Assembly (NCBI GenBank): GCA_902651635.1
Contig: CACRSC010000013.1
Location: 361,397 to 398,090, forward strand
Reading direction: 5' to 3'
Source of the DNA: Mastigamoeba balamuthi
Taxonomy: Eukaryota; Evosea; Mastigamoebida; Mastigamoebidae
Length of the DNA: 36,694 nucleotides
Shown: positions 28,555 through 36,694 of the stretch, piece by piece
Numbering within the stretch: position 1 is the first letter of the stretch
Layout: the number at the start of each line of letters is the position of its first letter
Translations under genes and position numbers: made by a program
Notes under the pieces: model-generated
Seen by the model: the letters and a program-made list of their open reading frames with translations, nothing else
What the model was told of the DNA's origin: nothing
Databases searched by the model: none

Positions 28555-31500
28555 TTAAAACAGGAGCTCCTCGCTGATGACGACTGGCCCGCCCTCGCAG
28601 CCCGGGATGATGATCTTGTTCTCGTCCGCAGGCTCGGGCTCCCTCTTGACCTGCGCGGCGCCGCTGCCCTCCTCGCGCTGCCGCTCGGCCCGCTCCAGCT
28701 TCTCCTGCTTGGCGCCGTGGTGGTGGTGGTCCGGCGACCCCGAGGAGGCGGCTGCGGCTGCGGCTGCCTGGCGCCTGCGCTTCTTCTTGTCGTCGATCTT
28801 GGCGCTGAGCCACTTGCCGTACGTCTCGTCGGGCACGTCCGTGTCGAGGCTCTGCGCCATGAGCGAGCTGAAGGCGCTCTCGAAGACCCAGTCCGCGAGC
28901 CTGATCAGCGCCGTGCACTTGGCGATGCCGGCGCTCTGCTCGTTGTTGTAGCGGAAGCAGTTCTCCCGCATCAGCCTCAGGTCCTCCATGAACTCGTACT
29001 TGGACTGGTACGCGCGGTCCTTGGCCTGCACTCGAGCCGTCAGTCCAGAGTCGAGGGGGGTTACAAAAAAAAAGGGGCCACCCCCCGCCGCAGCGTACCT
29101 TCTCCGCCATGTCCCGCAGGCAGATGGGACGCTTGATGATCTGCCTGTAGTCGGGGACGACGCTCTCGTCGACCCTGCTGTAGAAGTCCGTGAGCAGGAC
29201 CATCGCCGAGAGGTCCTGTATGATCTGCGCCCGAACACCCACCCAAGCAGAGGTCAGCACGCAGGGCACGGAGAGGGGAGAAGGAAGGAAGGGAAAACGG
29301 ACCTCCTGGATCCTCTCGTTGACGAACCCGGTGGTCTCCTCGGTGCTGCGGAGCCGCCGCTTGGTCTGGTGATGGTCCTTGTGCTCGCGCTCACGCTCCC
29401 TGTCGCGCTCCTTGTCCTTGTCCTTGTCCCTGTCCCTGTCCCTGTCCCTTTCCTTTTCCTTGCTCCTCTCCTTCTCCTTCTCCTTTTCTTTTTCCTTGTC
29501 CCTCTCCTTGTCCCTGTCCCTGTCGTGGTCCCTGTCCCTGTCTCTGTCCTTGTCCTTGTCCCTGTCCTTGTCCTTTTCCCTTTTCTCCTCCCTGTCTTTG
29601 TCTTTTTCTCTGTGCTCCCTGTCCCTGTCCCTGTCCCTGTCTCTGTCCCGCTCCCTCTCCCTGTCCTTCTTGGCGCGGACGATGTGGGCGCTGATCGAGG
29701 GCTGCCTCTCCCTGTCCTTGTCCCTCTCCTTCTCCTTCTCCTTCTCCTTGTCCCTCTCGTCCTCCTTGTCGTCGTCGTCGGACACGCGCGAGTCCGAGGC
29801 CGAGGCCACGTCGTTGCGGATGGACTTCTGCAGCTGCCTGCGCCGCTCGCGCAGTATCTGGGCCTCCTTGTTCTCCTCGAGCATCCGCTTCTGCTCGAAG
29901 ATGGGCACGATCCTGTGCCGCCTGATCATCGGCACGCTGACCTTCTTGTTGACGCCCCCGCGCTTGAGGTTCGCGAAGAGCTCCGTGTCGTAGACCCGCT
30001 CGGTCGTCTCGACCACCGTCCCGTCCTCGGCGATGCGGCTCGTCTTCTTCTCGACCCAGCGCCCGGGCGGCTTCTTCTCCGCCGCGGGCGCCTCGTGCGC
30101 CTTCTTCTTCTGCTGGGCCAGGAACTCCTCAAAGTCCTTGCGCTCGTTCTCGTCCTCGGCGTTGGCCGTCGGCGCCTCCGAGGCGGCCAGCAGGTTCTCG
30201 ATGTCGGCGATGACGTCCGCGTCGTCCTGGACCGTCGTCCGCGAGAGCGCCGAGAGCTGGCGGTCGAAGATCTGCTGGCAGCGCTCCTTGTCGTAGCGCG
30301 TGTCGCGCTGCTGCAGCGGCTTGCGGGCGAACTCCTTGAGCCCCACGTCGGCGCCGCGGGCGGCCGCCTGCGTGGCCGTCTCGCGGATCATACCGATGAG
30401 ACGCCAGCGCGACTTGCCCTGGAGGTCCTTGTCGCCGTAGCCCTGGGCCTTGAGGATGTTCTTGGTCTGCTCGAGCGAGAGCTTGCGGAGGTCGGCGTTG
30501 GTGCCCATGACCTTGGGCGTCCTGCTGGCCGGGTTGCCCGCGCCGCGCGTCCTGCGGATGCTGCGGAAGTTGAAGCCGTCGTCGCCACCGCCGCCGGTGA
30601 GCTGCAGGCGCTCCTTGCCCTGCATGTGGCCCTGGTAGTTGGCCGAGAGGTACCAGGCCGTCAGCAGCAGCTCCTCCTCGATGCGCTTGCTCTTCTCGCG
30701 CAGGACGGGGTCGACCAGGCAGCTGCGCGCCATCAGCAGGTTGGCGACCATCGTGAAGTTCTCGATGCCCGCCTCGTTGAGCAGGTAGAGCCCGCGCAGC
30801 ATCGCCTCGTGCAGGCAGACCATCTCGGGCGTGATCGACTTGCGCAGCGACTCCTCGTCGGCCGGCGGCTGCGTCATGACCCAGCCCTCCTCCTGCCCGC
30901 CGCGCTGGAACTCGGCCACCGTCTTGAGCTGCTTGCGGATGTAGTTCTCGGGCAGCGACGGGAACGCCTCCTGCAGCGCCGCCGTCGTCAGCACGTCGTG
31001 CTTGCTGAACATCCGCAGCATGTAGTGCCGCAGCCGCTCGCGCATGTAGTTGTCCGTCGTCCGCGCCGAGGGGTTGGGCACGACCTTCTGCGGGAAGAGC
31101 TGCCCGGCCACAAACGCCGTCTCGACCTCGCGGATGTACCAGCGCCCGTCCTTGGCCCGCACCAGCAGGAACTCGTTCTCGGCCACGCTGTGCCGCACGA
31201 CGGGCGTCTTGAACAGGTTGTTCTCGAGGCTCTGCAGCTGCGTCCGCGGCTTCACGTCGCCGAGGTCGCCGAACGGCGACACGTCCTGCTTGTCGAGCAT
31301 GATCAGCTCGCCGCCGTACTTGGGGTCGCGCGGCGGCGGCGGCTCGTCGGCCTCGGCCCTGCGGTAGTAGTTGCGCAGGCGCGAGCCCATGCCGATGCCC
31401 TGCACGATCAGCGGGTTCTCCTCGCGGTACTCGACGACAAAGAGGCGCCCGCTGGTCCCCGAGAGCTCCTTCTTGGACCGCGGCGGCTGCGGGTTCTGCT

Positions 31501-33193
31501 GGGCGGCCTGCTCCTCGAGCGCCAGCTGCTGCTGCGTCATCCTGTCGGGCGTCGCGTCGCAGAAGCAGACGTCGAGCGTCTCGCAGGGCCCGAACAAGCG
31601 GCGCGGCCTGTGGAACTCGCGCAGGTCCGACGGCGTGTGGTGCGTCTGGAAGATGCTGAGCTTGAGCGCGGGCACCGCGTGGTTGATGATCAGCGGGCCC
31701 ATGCGGTGCCGCAGCTTCAGCGAGTGCGCCGACGCCGGGTAGCACGCGTCGATCGAGACGTTCCACACGGCGGCGCCCAGCTCGTCGTCCTTGGGCGGCG
31801 GGTCCGTGCGCTGCAGGCCCGCGCGCGGCGCCTGGTCCTTCTCGAAGAGCATCACGGGGTCGTTGAGGTCGTAGACCACCGCCGTCGCCCCCACGGCCGT
31901 CCCGGGCCGCTCGTAGTTGACCGCCTCGGACCACTCGCCCGCCTCGAGCTCCGTGTTGCCAAACGGCGCCGACACGGCCGGCGCCGTCGCCGGCAGCGCC
32001 ACGCGCTCGCGCGCCTGCTGCACCCACGCGCCCTCGCGCTCGCGCTCCTCTGCCGCCGCCCGCGCGCCCGACGGCAGCTCGTACCGCACAAGCTCCTCCC
32101 AGGGCGCCACGATCAGCGCGCTGTCGGCCCCCGCGGGCCGCGCGGGTATCGCGGGCAGCGCCGGCTTCATCGGGTACGTCTCGGGCCACCTGCACGTCGC
32201 CGGCGCCGCGTACCCGCAGCCCGCGGGCCGCGACCGCGCGCCCGACTTGGGCAGCGGCCCCACCGCGTGCTCGCGCAGCACAGACGCGTCGTCCGCGGCG
32301 GACGCGCAGGCGCCGCCCTCGTCGTCGCCGTCGCCGTCGCCGTCGCCGCAGGGCTCGGGGGACGGCGGCGCGCGGAAGAGCACGTGGCCTGTCGGCGGCC
32401 GCGAGAGCTCCTCGTCGCGCTTCCTGCGCTCGGCGGCCGCCGACTCGGCGCTGGGCGCCGCGAGGGCGAGCGCCGGGTGGTCGGGCTCCGCGCGGACGGC
32501 CATCCCGCGCGCCTCCTCCGCCGCGCGCAGGGCCTCCGCGGGCGTCTTGTCGCCCGCGCGCCTGCGCTTCCTGGGCGGCTCGAACTCGAGCGCCGCCACC
32601 ACGTCGTCGTCGTCAAAGTCGCTGACGCCGTCGCCGCCTCCGGCTGCGGCCTGCGCGCCGCCCTGCGGGCCGTCTGCGCCCGACGAGAGCGGCTGCGCGA
32701 GGACGATGGACGAGGGCGCCGCGTTGATCTCGGTGAAGCGCAGGATGGGCCCGCAGGGCGCGTAGAGCGAGCTCGCCACCCGCTGGGCACCGCGCGCCAG
32801 CGCAGGGCTCGCGGCCACGGCGGCAGGCGCCAGCTCGCCCGCGTGCTGCAGGCGCAGCAGCTCCTTCAGCGCCGCCGCCAGCGAGTTGAGCGACGCCGGC
32901 GACCGCTCGTCGTCGTCGTCGACGTCGTCGCCCGGAGACCCCGGCCCACCGGCGGCGCCCCCGGGGACCGAGGCCGAGGCCGGGGCGGTGGTCTGCTCCT
33001 CGACGAGGTCGTCGAGGTCCGAGTCCTCGAGGTTCGAGTAGTCGACGGCGTCGGTGGCGTGGGCGACGGCGCCGTCGTTGGCGTCGGGGTCGATCGCCAG
33101 GTCCGACGCGCTGACGCCGCTCATGCGGATCGTGCCGTCCATGGTGCTGCCCAGGAGGTCCTGGATGTCCTTCTGGCTGAGCTTCCCCGCCAT
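28555..33193 (-). CDS. TAF1: TFIID subunit TAF1 with single bromodomain
   Basis: Largest TFIID subunit; scaffold for Pol II pre-initiation complexes that binds TBP, TAF7 and acetylated histones. Exons 33193-29303, 29224-29099 and 29025-28555 give 1,495 residues. The acidic N-terminus has a TAND-like region (DLLGSTMDGT, DYSNLEDSDLDDLVEE). The central DUF3591/HAT-like core covers ~470-970, with SLKLRHRMGPLIINHAVPAL, GGELIMLDKQDVSPFGDL, NNLFKTPVVRHSVAENEFLL and DGRWYIREVETAFVAGQLFP. A charged Arg/Asp/Lys/Glu tract spans ~1130-1265. One bromodomain is split over all three exons (~1290-1400): DFYSRVDESVVPDYRQIIKRP ... FMEDLRLMRENCFRYNN. The end is GGPVVISEELLF. The zinc-knuckle Cys cluster of animal TAF1 is not visible. 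The plan resembles plant TAF1 (one bromodomain) more than animal (two). Confidence 0.93.
29380..29770. repeat. Low-complexity tract in TAF1 (charged dipeptide repeats)
   Basis: About 390 bp of CCTGTC / CCTTGT hexamer-like repeats on +, encoding on the minus strand alternating Arg-Asp, Lys-Asp and Lys-Glu dipeptides. It lies between the HAT-like core and the bromodomain. RD/RE-type mixed-charge domains are known for nuclear speckle targeting. Prone to slippage and length variation. Confidence 0.9.
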
Positions 33194-33551
33194 TTTCGCC
33201 CCCTCTTGTTGGCGGCCCGACGGCGCGCGCGGCTGAAAATGCGGTAAAATGTGCTACCGCGCTCTGCCGCGCGCCGCGAGTTAGCTATGCCGCTGATTCC
33301 CCGCACCAAAAAAAGATTCCTCAGAGACAATTGCCCTAAAGATACCCCTCTCTTGGGGACACGCCCGTCTTCTCCAATTGTTCGCAGCTCCTCTACCACC
33401 CTTCAACAGTTGGTCCTCGACATGATTACCATACACTTCAGAAATATCTATTCTGGATTCACGAATCTGCATATCACAATGACGTCTTCGCGCAGATATT
33501 TTCTCGGCACTGATTGCTCTGTCTTGTCGAACAGCAGCGCAGGAGGGACAG
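33194..33551. promoter_or_regulatory. Divergent promoter TAF1 / coiled-coil protein
   Basis: This is 358 bp between divergent starts, AT-richer than its surroundings. It contains gaaatatcta (33441-33450) and agatattttct (33494-33504), both carrying the AATATCT core in one or the other orientation, and acaatgacgtcttcg (33476-33490), a TGACGTC CRE-like palindrome. Confidence 0.45.
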
Positions 33552-34071
33552 ATGGGCAAGTGGAAGAGGGAGGCCAGGAGGCTGAAGCAGGAGAAGCCCT
33601 ACGCGCGCCCCGGTGCCCGCGGGTCGGCGGGCGACGAGGGCATGGACGTCGACAAGGCCGTCGAGACGCCCGAGGAGCGCGCAGTCAAGCGCCTCAAGCG
33701 CAAGCACGAGGCCCAGCTGGACAAGCTGCACCAGGAGATCGCCAAGATCAACAAGGAGAAGTACGCCCTCCCCTGGACGCCGGAGTCCCTGCCCAGATTC
33801 CATTCCAGATTCCCGGGGGCACAAAATCTGGATTTTCGTATCAGCTGATTCATCTGCTCGTGCGCGTCTGTGCAGGAGGAAGCTCAACAAGAGGGACGTG
33901 TTCCACATCAGGAAGGCCAAGGAGATGGACGAGAAGATCGCGGAGATGCAGAGAAAGTTCAAGGAGAGGTGCAAGGCGGAACTGGAGGCGATCGAGGCCA
34001 AGGCGAAGCCCTCGGCGAGCTTCGGCAACCTCCACTTTGACTTCTCGGCCACCACCGTCCCCACGAAATAG
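33552..34071 (+). CDS. Small lysine-rich coiled-coil protein
   Basis: Two exons, 33552-33784 and 33876-34071, joined in phase 2, giving 142 residues. The N-terminus is strongly basic (MGKWKREARRLKQEKPYARP). Then come a heptad-rich helix (EERAVKRLKRKHEAQLDKLH), KINKEKYALPWTPE across the splice, and a second helix (KRDVFHIRKAKEMDEKIAEM, QRKFKERCKAELE). It ends in a less charged tail SFGNLHFDFSATTVPTK. Size, charge and lack of a signal suggest a nuclear or nucleolar protein, for example a ribosome-biogenesis or RNA-processing factor, but I cannot assign a family. The 91-nt intron contains a CCAGATT...AAATCTGG inverted repeat. A GTATCAG donor further on would give the wrong frame. Confidence 0.75.
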
Positions 34072-34172
34072 CACCGAGAGCAACATGCGAAACCCGAAAT
34101 CCGAAAATCAGAGGCCGTAGCGCTGTCCGTCCACGATGCCCACCGGGAAAAGTTGATTTTCTGGTGTGAATT

Positions 34173-34244
34173 GCTTTGGTAGTATAGTGGTTAGTACTCC
34201 CCCTTTACACGGGGGCGATCTGGGTTCGATTCCCAGCCGAAGCA
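34173..34244 (+). tRNA. tRNA-Val(UAC)
   Basis: 72-nt tRNA. Acceptor stem GCTTTGG/CCGAAGC with one G-U pair, discriminator A. D-arm GTA...TAC; anticodon stem CCCCC/GGGGG with loop TTTACAC, giving anticodon UAC (reads GUA valine). T-arm CTGGG-TTCGATT-CCCAG. No intron and no encoded CCA. Confidence 0.94.
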
Positions 34245-34247
34245 TTC

Positions 34248-34251
34248 TTTT
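34248..34251 (+). terminator. Pol III terminator of tRNA-Val
   Basis: The first TTTT after the tRNA, 3 nt downstream; a second T5 follows near 34257. Confidence 0.75.
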
Positions 34252-34353
34252 CTTCCTTTTTCTCGTGCTGATAAACCGAATCTTCAACTACTGTTATCTC
34301 AACCACTTGAACACGCCATCGGTCAGGTCATTTGTCCTGTCTTGCCCCTGCGA

Positions 34354-35595
34354 ATGGCAGCGTCCCCGGTGGAGGAGGACGAGGCAGCAGACGCCCTCGA
34401 GGCGCGGCAGCCCGATCTCCTGGCAGCGCTGTACAGCTGCGTGTCGTCGTTCGCGTCCCCGGGCGTCTACGACGAGGACCGAGCGGACCCCGCACGCGCA
34501 CGCGAGCTGTGGCGCTCGTTCATGGCCCGCGTGACCGCCGTCTACACCTCCAAGAAGGGCCTGCGCGCAGCCGAGAAGCAGCGGACCCGCGAGCGCATCC
34601 GCGAGGCCGTCGCCGGCTCCGCGGAGGTCCGCGCTGCCTTCGAGCGACTGGGCTGCACGCCGGCCACCAACATGCGGGTCCTCGCGCGCGCCGTCTTCAG
34701 TCCCAGGCCCTCGGCCGCCGACCTGGCCGTCGAGGCGGCGGCCAAGAAGGTCTCGTTCATCGAGTCGTTCCTCCGCGAGGTCTCGGGCGACGACACCGCG
34801 GGGTCCGCGCGGGTCGTCGAGGGCCTCGTCCGCAAGGGCTCCGCACGCGACGCCGCGATCGCGTGCCTGCACAGGGTCCGCGCCACGCGGGCTGCGGAGC
34901 TCTGCAGGGCCCGCGCGGAGCTCGAGAGCGCCCGGAGGGCGAGGGACGCGGACGAGCAGCGCGCGCGAGAGGAGCGGGACAGGGAGCTGCTGCGGCCGCT
35001 GCTGGCGCCCTGGGCCGAGCTCGACTCGGCGATGGGCAGGACGTTCGCGGAGAACGGCGCGCGGCTCGAGCAGAGTTGCACGCGGGTCTGCACGCGCGTC
35101 GTGGCCCGCAGGCTCGGGGTTCCGTACGACCGCGTCTCGGCGCACCTCAACGCGACGTGGGTGGGCGTCCGCGGCGAGGTCGACATCGTCCTGGTCGACC
35201 ACGTGGCCGACTGCGTCGTGGCGCTGGTCGAGTGCAAGGCGTCGCCGTTCGACGTCGCCGCGGCGGACGCGCAGTCGGGCCCGGGCTACAGAGCGCAGCA
35301 AGGGAAGGCCCTGTTGGCCGTCCCGGGGCTGGCCGAGCCCATGCCGGTCGGCCCGCACGTGCCATGCTTCGTCGTGACCGTCTTGGCCAAGCAGTACTGG
35401 CTGGGGTACGAGACGAAGCTCAGGGACATGATCGGCAGGGCCCTCAGCGCGCACAGGCGGTGTGAGCGGGAGGACGAGATGTTCGAGAAGGCTGCGCGGA
35501 TCGTGAGCGGCAGACCCTCGCCAGCCCGGTGGATTGCCGCAAATGCGGAGAAGAGGCTCGTCGTCTTGCCCCCGGACAGCGAGTTGCATCAATAA
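34354..35595 (+). CDS. PD-(D/E)XK nuclease-like protein with helical N-terminal region
   Basis: Single-exon, 413 residues. The N-terminal ~220 residues are helical and highly charged, with an Arg/Glu coiled coil (ELESARRARDADEQRARE). The C-terminal part has the restriction-endonuclease fold pattern: a conserved strand GEVDIVLVD with Asp277, then CVVALVECKA with Glu293 and Lys295 (D-x15-E-x-K), followed by a helix with Gln-Gln (GYRAQQGKALLAV) that fits the motif after ExK in this superfamily, and CFVVTVLAKQYWL as a further strand. All three catalytic positions are present, so activity is plausible. Substrate and role are unknown; eukaryotic members range from DNA repair to transposon-derived nucleases. 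The start at 34354 (MAASPVEED) is the first ATG, about 110 bp after the tRNA. Confidence 0.7.
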   Translation: MAASPVEEDEAADALEARQPDLLAALYSCVSSFASPGVYDEDRADPARARELWRSFMARVTAVYTSKKGLRAAEKQRTRERIREAVAGSAEVRAAFERLGCTPATNMRVLARAVFSPRPSAADLAVEAAAKKVSFIESFLREVSGDDTAGSARVVEGLVRKGSARDAAIACLHRVRATRAAELCRARAELESARRARDADEQRAREERDRELLRPLLAPWAELDSAMGRTFAENGARLEQSCTRVCTRVVARRLGVPYDRVSAHLNATWVGVRGEVDIVLVDHVADCVVALVECKASPFDVAAADAQSGPGYRAQQGKALLAVPGLAEPMPVGPHVPCFVVTVLAKQYWLGYETKLRDMIGRALSAHRRCEREDEMFEKAARIVSGRPSPARWIAANAEKRLVVLPPDSELHQ

Positions 35596-35690
35596 TCAAC
35601 ACAGCACTTCATTCAGTCTGCCAACCAGTGTCGAAATAATCAGTACCCTCAGTGGACTGATGGAGGAATCTGAGGTAGGGCTCGGCAACT

Positions 35691-35763
35691 GAACGAATAG
35701 TTGTGCCCCCTAATTCATGAATATTGAATAGTTCAGCAACTTGCCTCTATCAACTATTCATTC
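35691..35763. repeat. Imperfect inverted repeat, 13-nt arms
   Basis: Arms gaacgaatagttg (35691-35703) and caactattcattc (35751-35763) match at 12 of 13 positions in opposite orientation, with a 47-nt AT-rich loop that itself contains gaatagttc. It could be a stem-loop in a 3' UTR or the relic of a small element. Confidence 0.6.
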
Positions 35764-35819
35764 ACCATATTACCAATCAATTGAATGTGAAATCTTCGTC
35801 ATCTTCCCAACACATACCT

Positions 35820-36576
35820 CTGAGGAGGAGGAGCAGGAAGAGGACGATGACGACAGCGAGGACGAGGGGGAACAGGGATCGCGCAGGGCACAAGCCGCAG
35901 CGAATCGCAAGCAGCAACCCATTCGTCGGGAGAGACTGACGGAGCACTCCAGCTGGCTGACCTTGTCCTTTAACCATATCAGCACGACCCAGGATGATGT
36001 GTTGTTCGAGGGTGTAGCCCTGCACCTGGGTGTATTGCACGCGGAGCTCGACAACCTTCAGGTCCGTGAGTGCACCGCATTGTCTTCGCCTTCATCTCGG
36101 GCAAGCTGAGGAAGATCAAGGTGCACGTCGACTTGAACAAGATGACCCATGAGTTCAGGGCCAGCGAGACCTGGATTGATGCCGCCAAGACTGATGCAGA
36201 TGTTTCAGTCGTGGCCGTGGCTGCTGCTCAGTACATTTTGCCCTTACCTCGGCGTCCTGCTGCCCCTACCCTTCGCCCACCGCCTCGTCTTCGACTCGGA
36301 GGCTCCCAGTGCCCCTGCCTGAAGTCACTGAAAGTCGCCTAATTCTGCACCGGCCCGCAGTCGCACCCGGACCCCCCCCCTCGCCGATGACACACACCTC
36401 GAGGTCTCGCCCGCACTCAGGTGTCTGACGCTGAGGGTGAGGAGCAACAGCAGCAGCGCTTGGCACTGCCGGTGCTCGTGTGGACAATCGGAGGGGGCAA
36501 CTCCAATTTCGTCAACCCCCCCGACGTCCGCGACAAGCTGCTGTGCCCACGGCACAAGCTCAAAGGGGAAAAATGA
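35820..36576 (+). CDS. Poorly resolved multi-exon gene with acidic segment
   Basis: Three stretches on + look coding and can be joined by plausible introns. The first (~35820-36062) has an acidic run (EEEEQEEDDDDSEDE) then SSWLTLSFNHIS and FEGVALHLGVLHAELDNLQ before gtccgtgag. The second (~36106-36230) reads LRKIKVHVDLNKMTHEFRAS, then ETWIDAAKTDADVSVVAVAA. The third (~36421-36576) opens after cactcag and reads LALPVLVWTIGGGNSNFVN before TGA. I see no convincing start codon, so a first exon is missing or the gene is decayed. GC bias is lower than in neighbouring genes. No family recognised. Confidence 0.4.
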
Positions 36577-36694
36577 TCAAACAGTAAACTCACTCCCGAT
36601 AGGGACCACCAAAAGGAGCGAGTCCTCTCACGATCGGTTTCGAGGGGCTCCTGTCACAATACTCCACATCACCCACCGTTCCAATCCAGCTTTG

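Noticed and set aside
29380-29770. Possible satellite or minisatellite outside genes
   Set aside because: The hexamer-like repeats lie in frame within TAF1 and encode a charged tract, so they are coding low complexity.
28988-33247. A 1,419-codon open frame on + opposite TAF1
   Set aside because: It is a mirror of the GC-rich TAF1 coding strand: Leu/Val/Arg-rich low complexity with no domain, while the minus strand shows clear TAF1 domains.
1-36694. CRISPR arrays, bacterial operons, insertion sequences or viral genes
   Set aside because: No regularly spaced direct repeats with spacers, no transposase, integrase, reverse transcriptase or capsid-like frame, and gene structure is eukaryotic throughout.

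Overview
The window is nuclear DNA from a GC-rich, intron-rich unicellular eukaryote. The genes have many short GT-AG introns (mostly about 46-130 nt), the two tRNA genes lack an encoded CCA, and the protein set is purely eukaryotic: p24/TMED, Furry, ESCRT-III CHMP4, RFT1, UEV and TAF1. The mix of BTB and LRR proteins, the high GC and the very compact spacing would suit an amoebozoan or another free-living protist, but no marker gene fixes the lineage and I would not name a genus.

Layout. 1-2350: two tandem copies of a BTB/POZ gene (minus strand), the second cut short by the duplication that made it. 2370-3423: p24/TMED cargo receptor (+). 3630-12395: a very large Furry/Tao3/Mor2 gene (+) with more than 20 introns. 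13092-14377: CHMP4/Snf7 (+). 14378-16266: a long non-coding stretch with a duplicated ~300-bp block. 16267-16872: orphan protein ending in a CaaX-like box (+). 17581-19449: LRR protein (-). 19634-19969: small ABM-fold monooxygenase-like protein (-). 20112-20193: tRNA-Leu(GAG) (-). 20420-21247: C2-domain protein (+). 21553-23699: RFT1 (-). 24193-25615: an unrecognised protein built from 35-residue repeats carried on duplicated phase-1 exons (+). 26325-26890: ubiquitin E2 variant UEV/Mms2 (-). 27615-28277: single-exon orphan (+). 28555-33193: TAF1 of TFIID (-). 33552-34071: small lysine-rich coiled-coil protein (+). 34173-34244: tRNA-Val(UAC) (+). 34354-35595: PD-(D/E)XK nuclease-like protein (+). 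35.8-36.6 kb: a poorly resolved acidic gene (+).

The genes do not form a pathway cluster. They are mostly single-copy core functions: secretory traffic and glycosylation (TMED, RFT1), ESCRT membrane scission (CHMP4), cell polarity through NDR kinases (Furry), DNA-damage or signalling ubiquitination (UEV) and Pol II initiation (TAF1). Intergenic spaces are short and richer in A+T. They share an AATATCT-like motif and, in places, a CAGATTT...AAATCTG inverted repeat.

The most unusual items are the exon-repeat gene at 24.2-25.6 kb, the tandem BTB/promoter duplication at 0.4-2.35 kb (the two copies differ by one intron), a recurring non-canonical splice donor (GT-N-CG), the duplicated non-coding block at 14.5 and 15.9 kb, and the PD-(D/E)XK protein. 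Exon borders were placed by eye from reading frame, splice dinucleotides and family knowledge. They are firm for TMED, RFT1, UEV, TAF1, the LRR gene and the repeat gene, and partial for Furry, CHMP4, C2 and the BTB genes.
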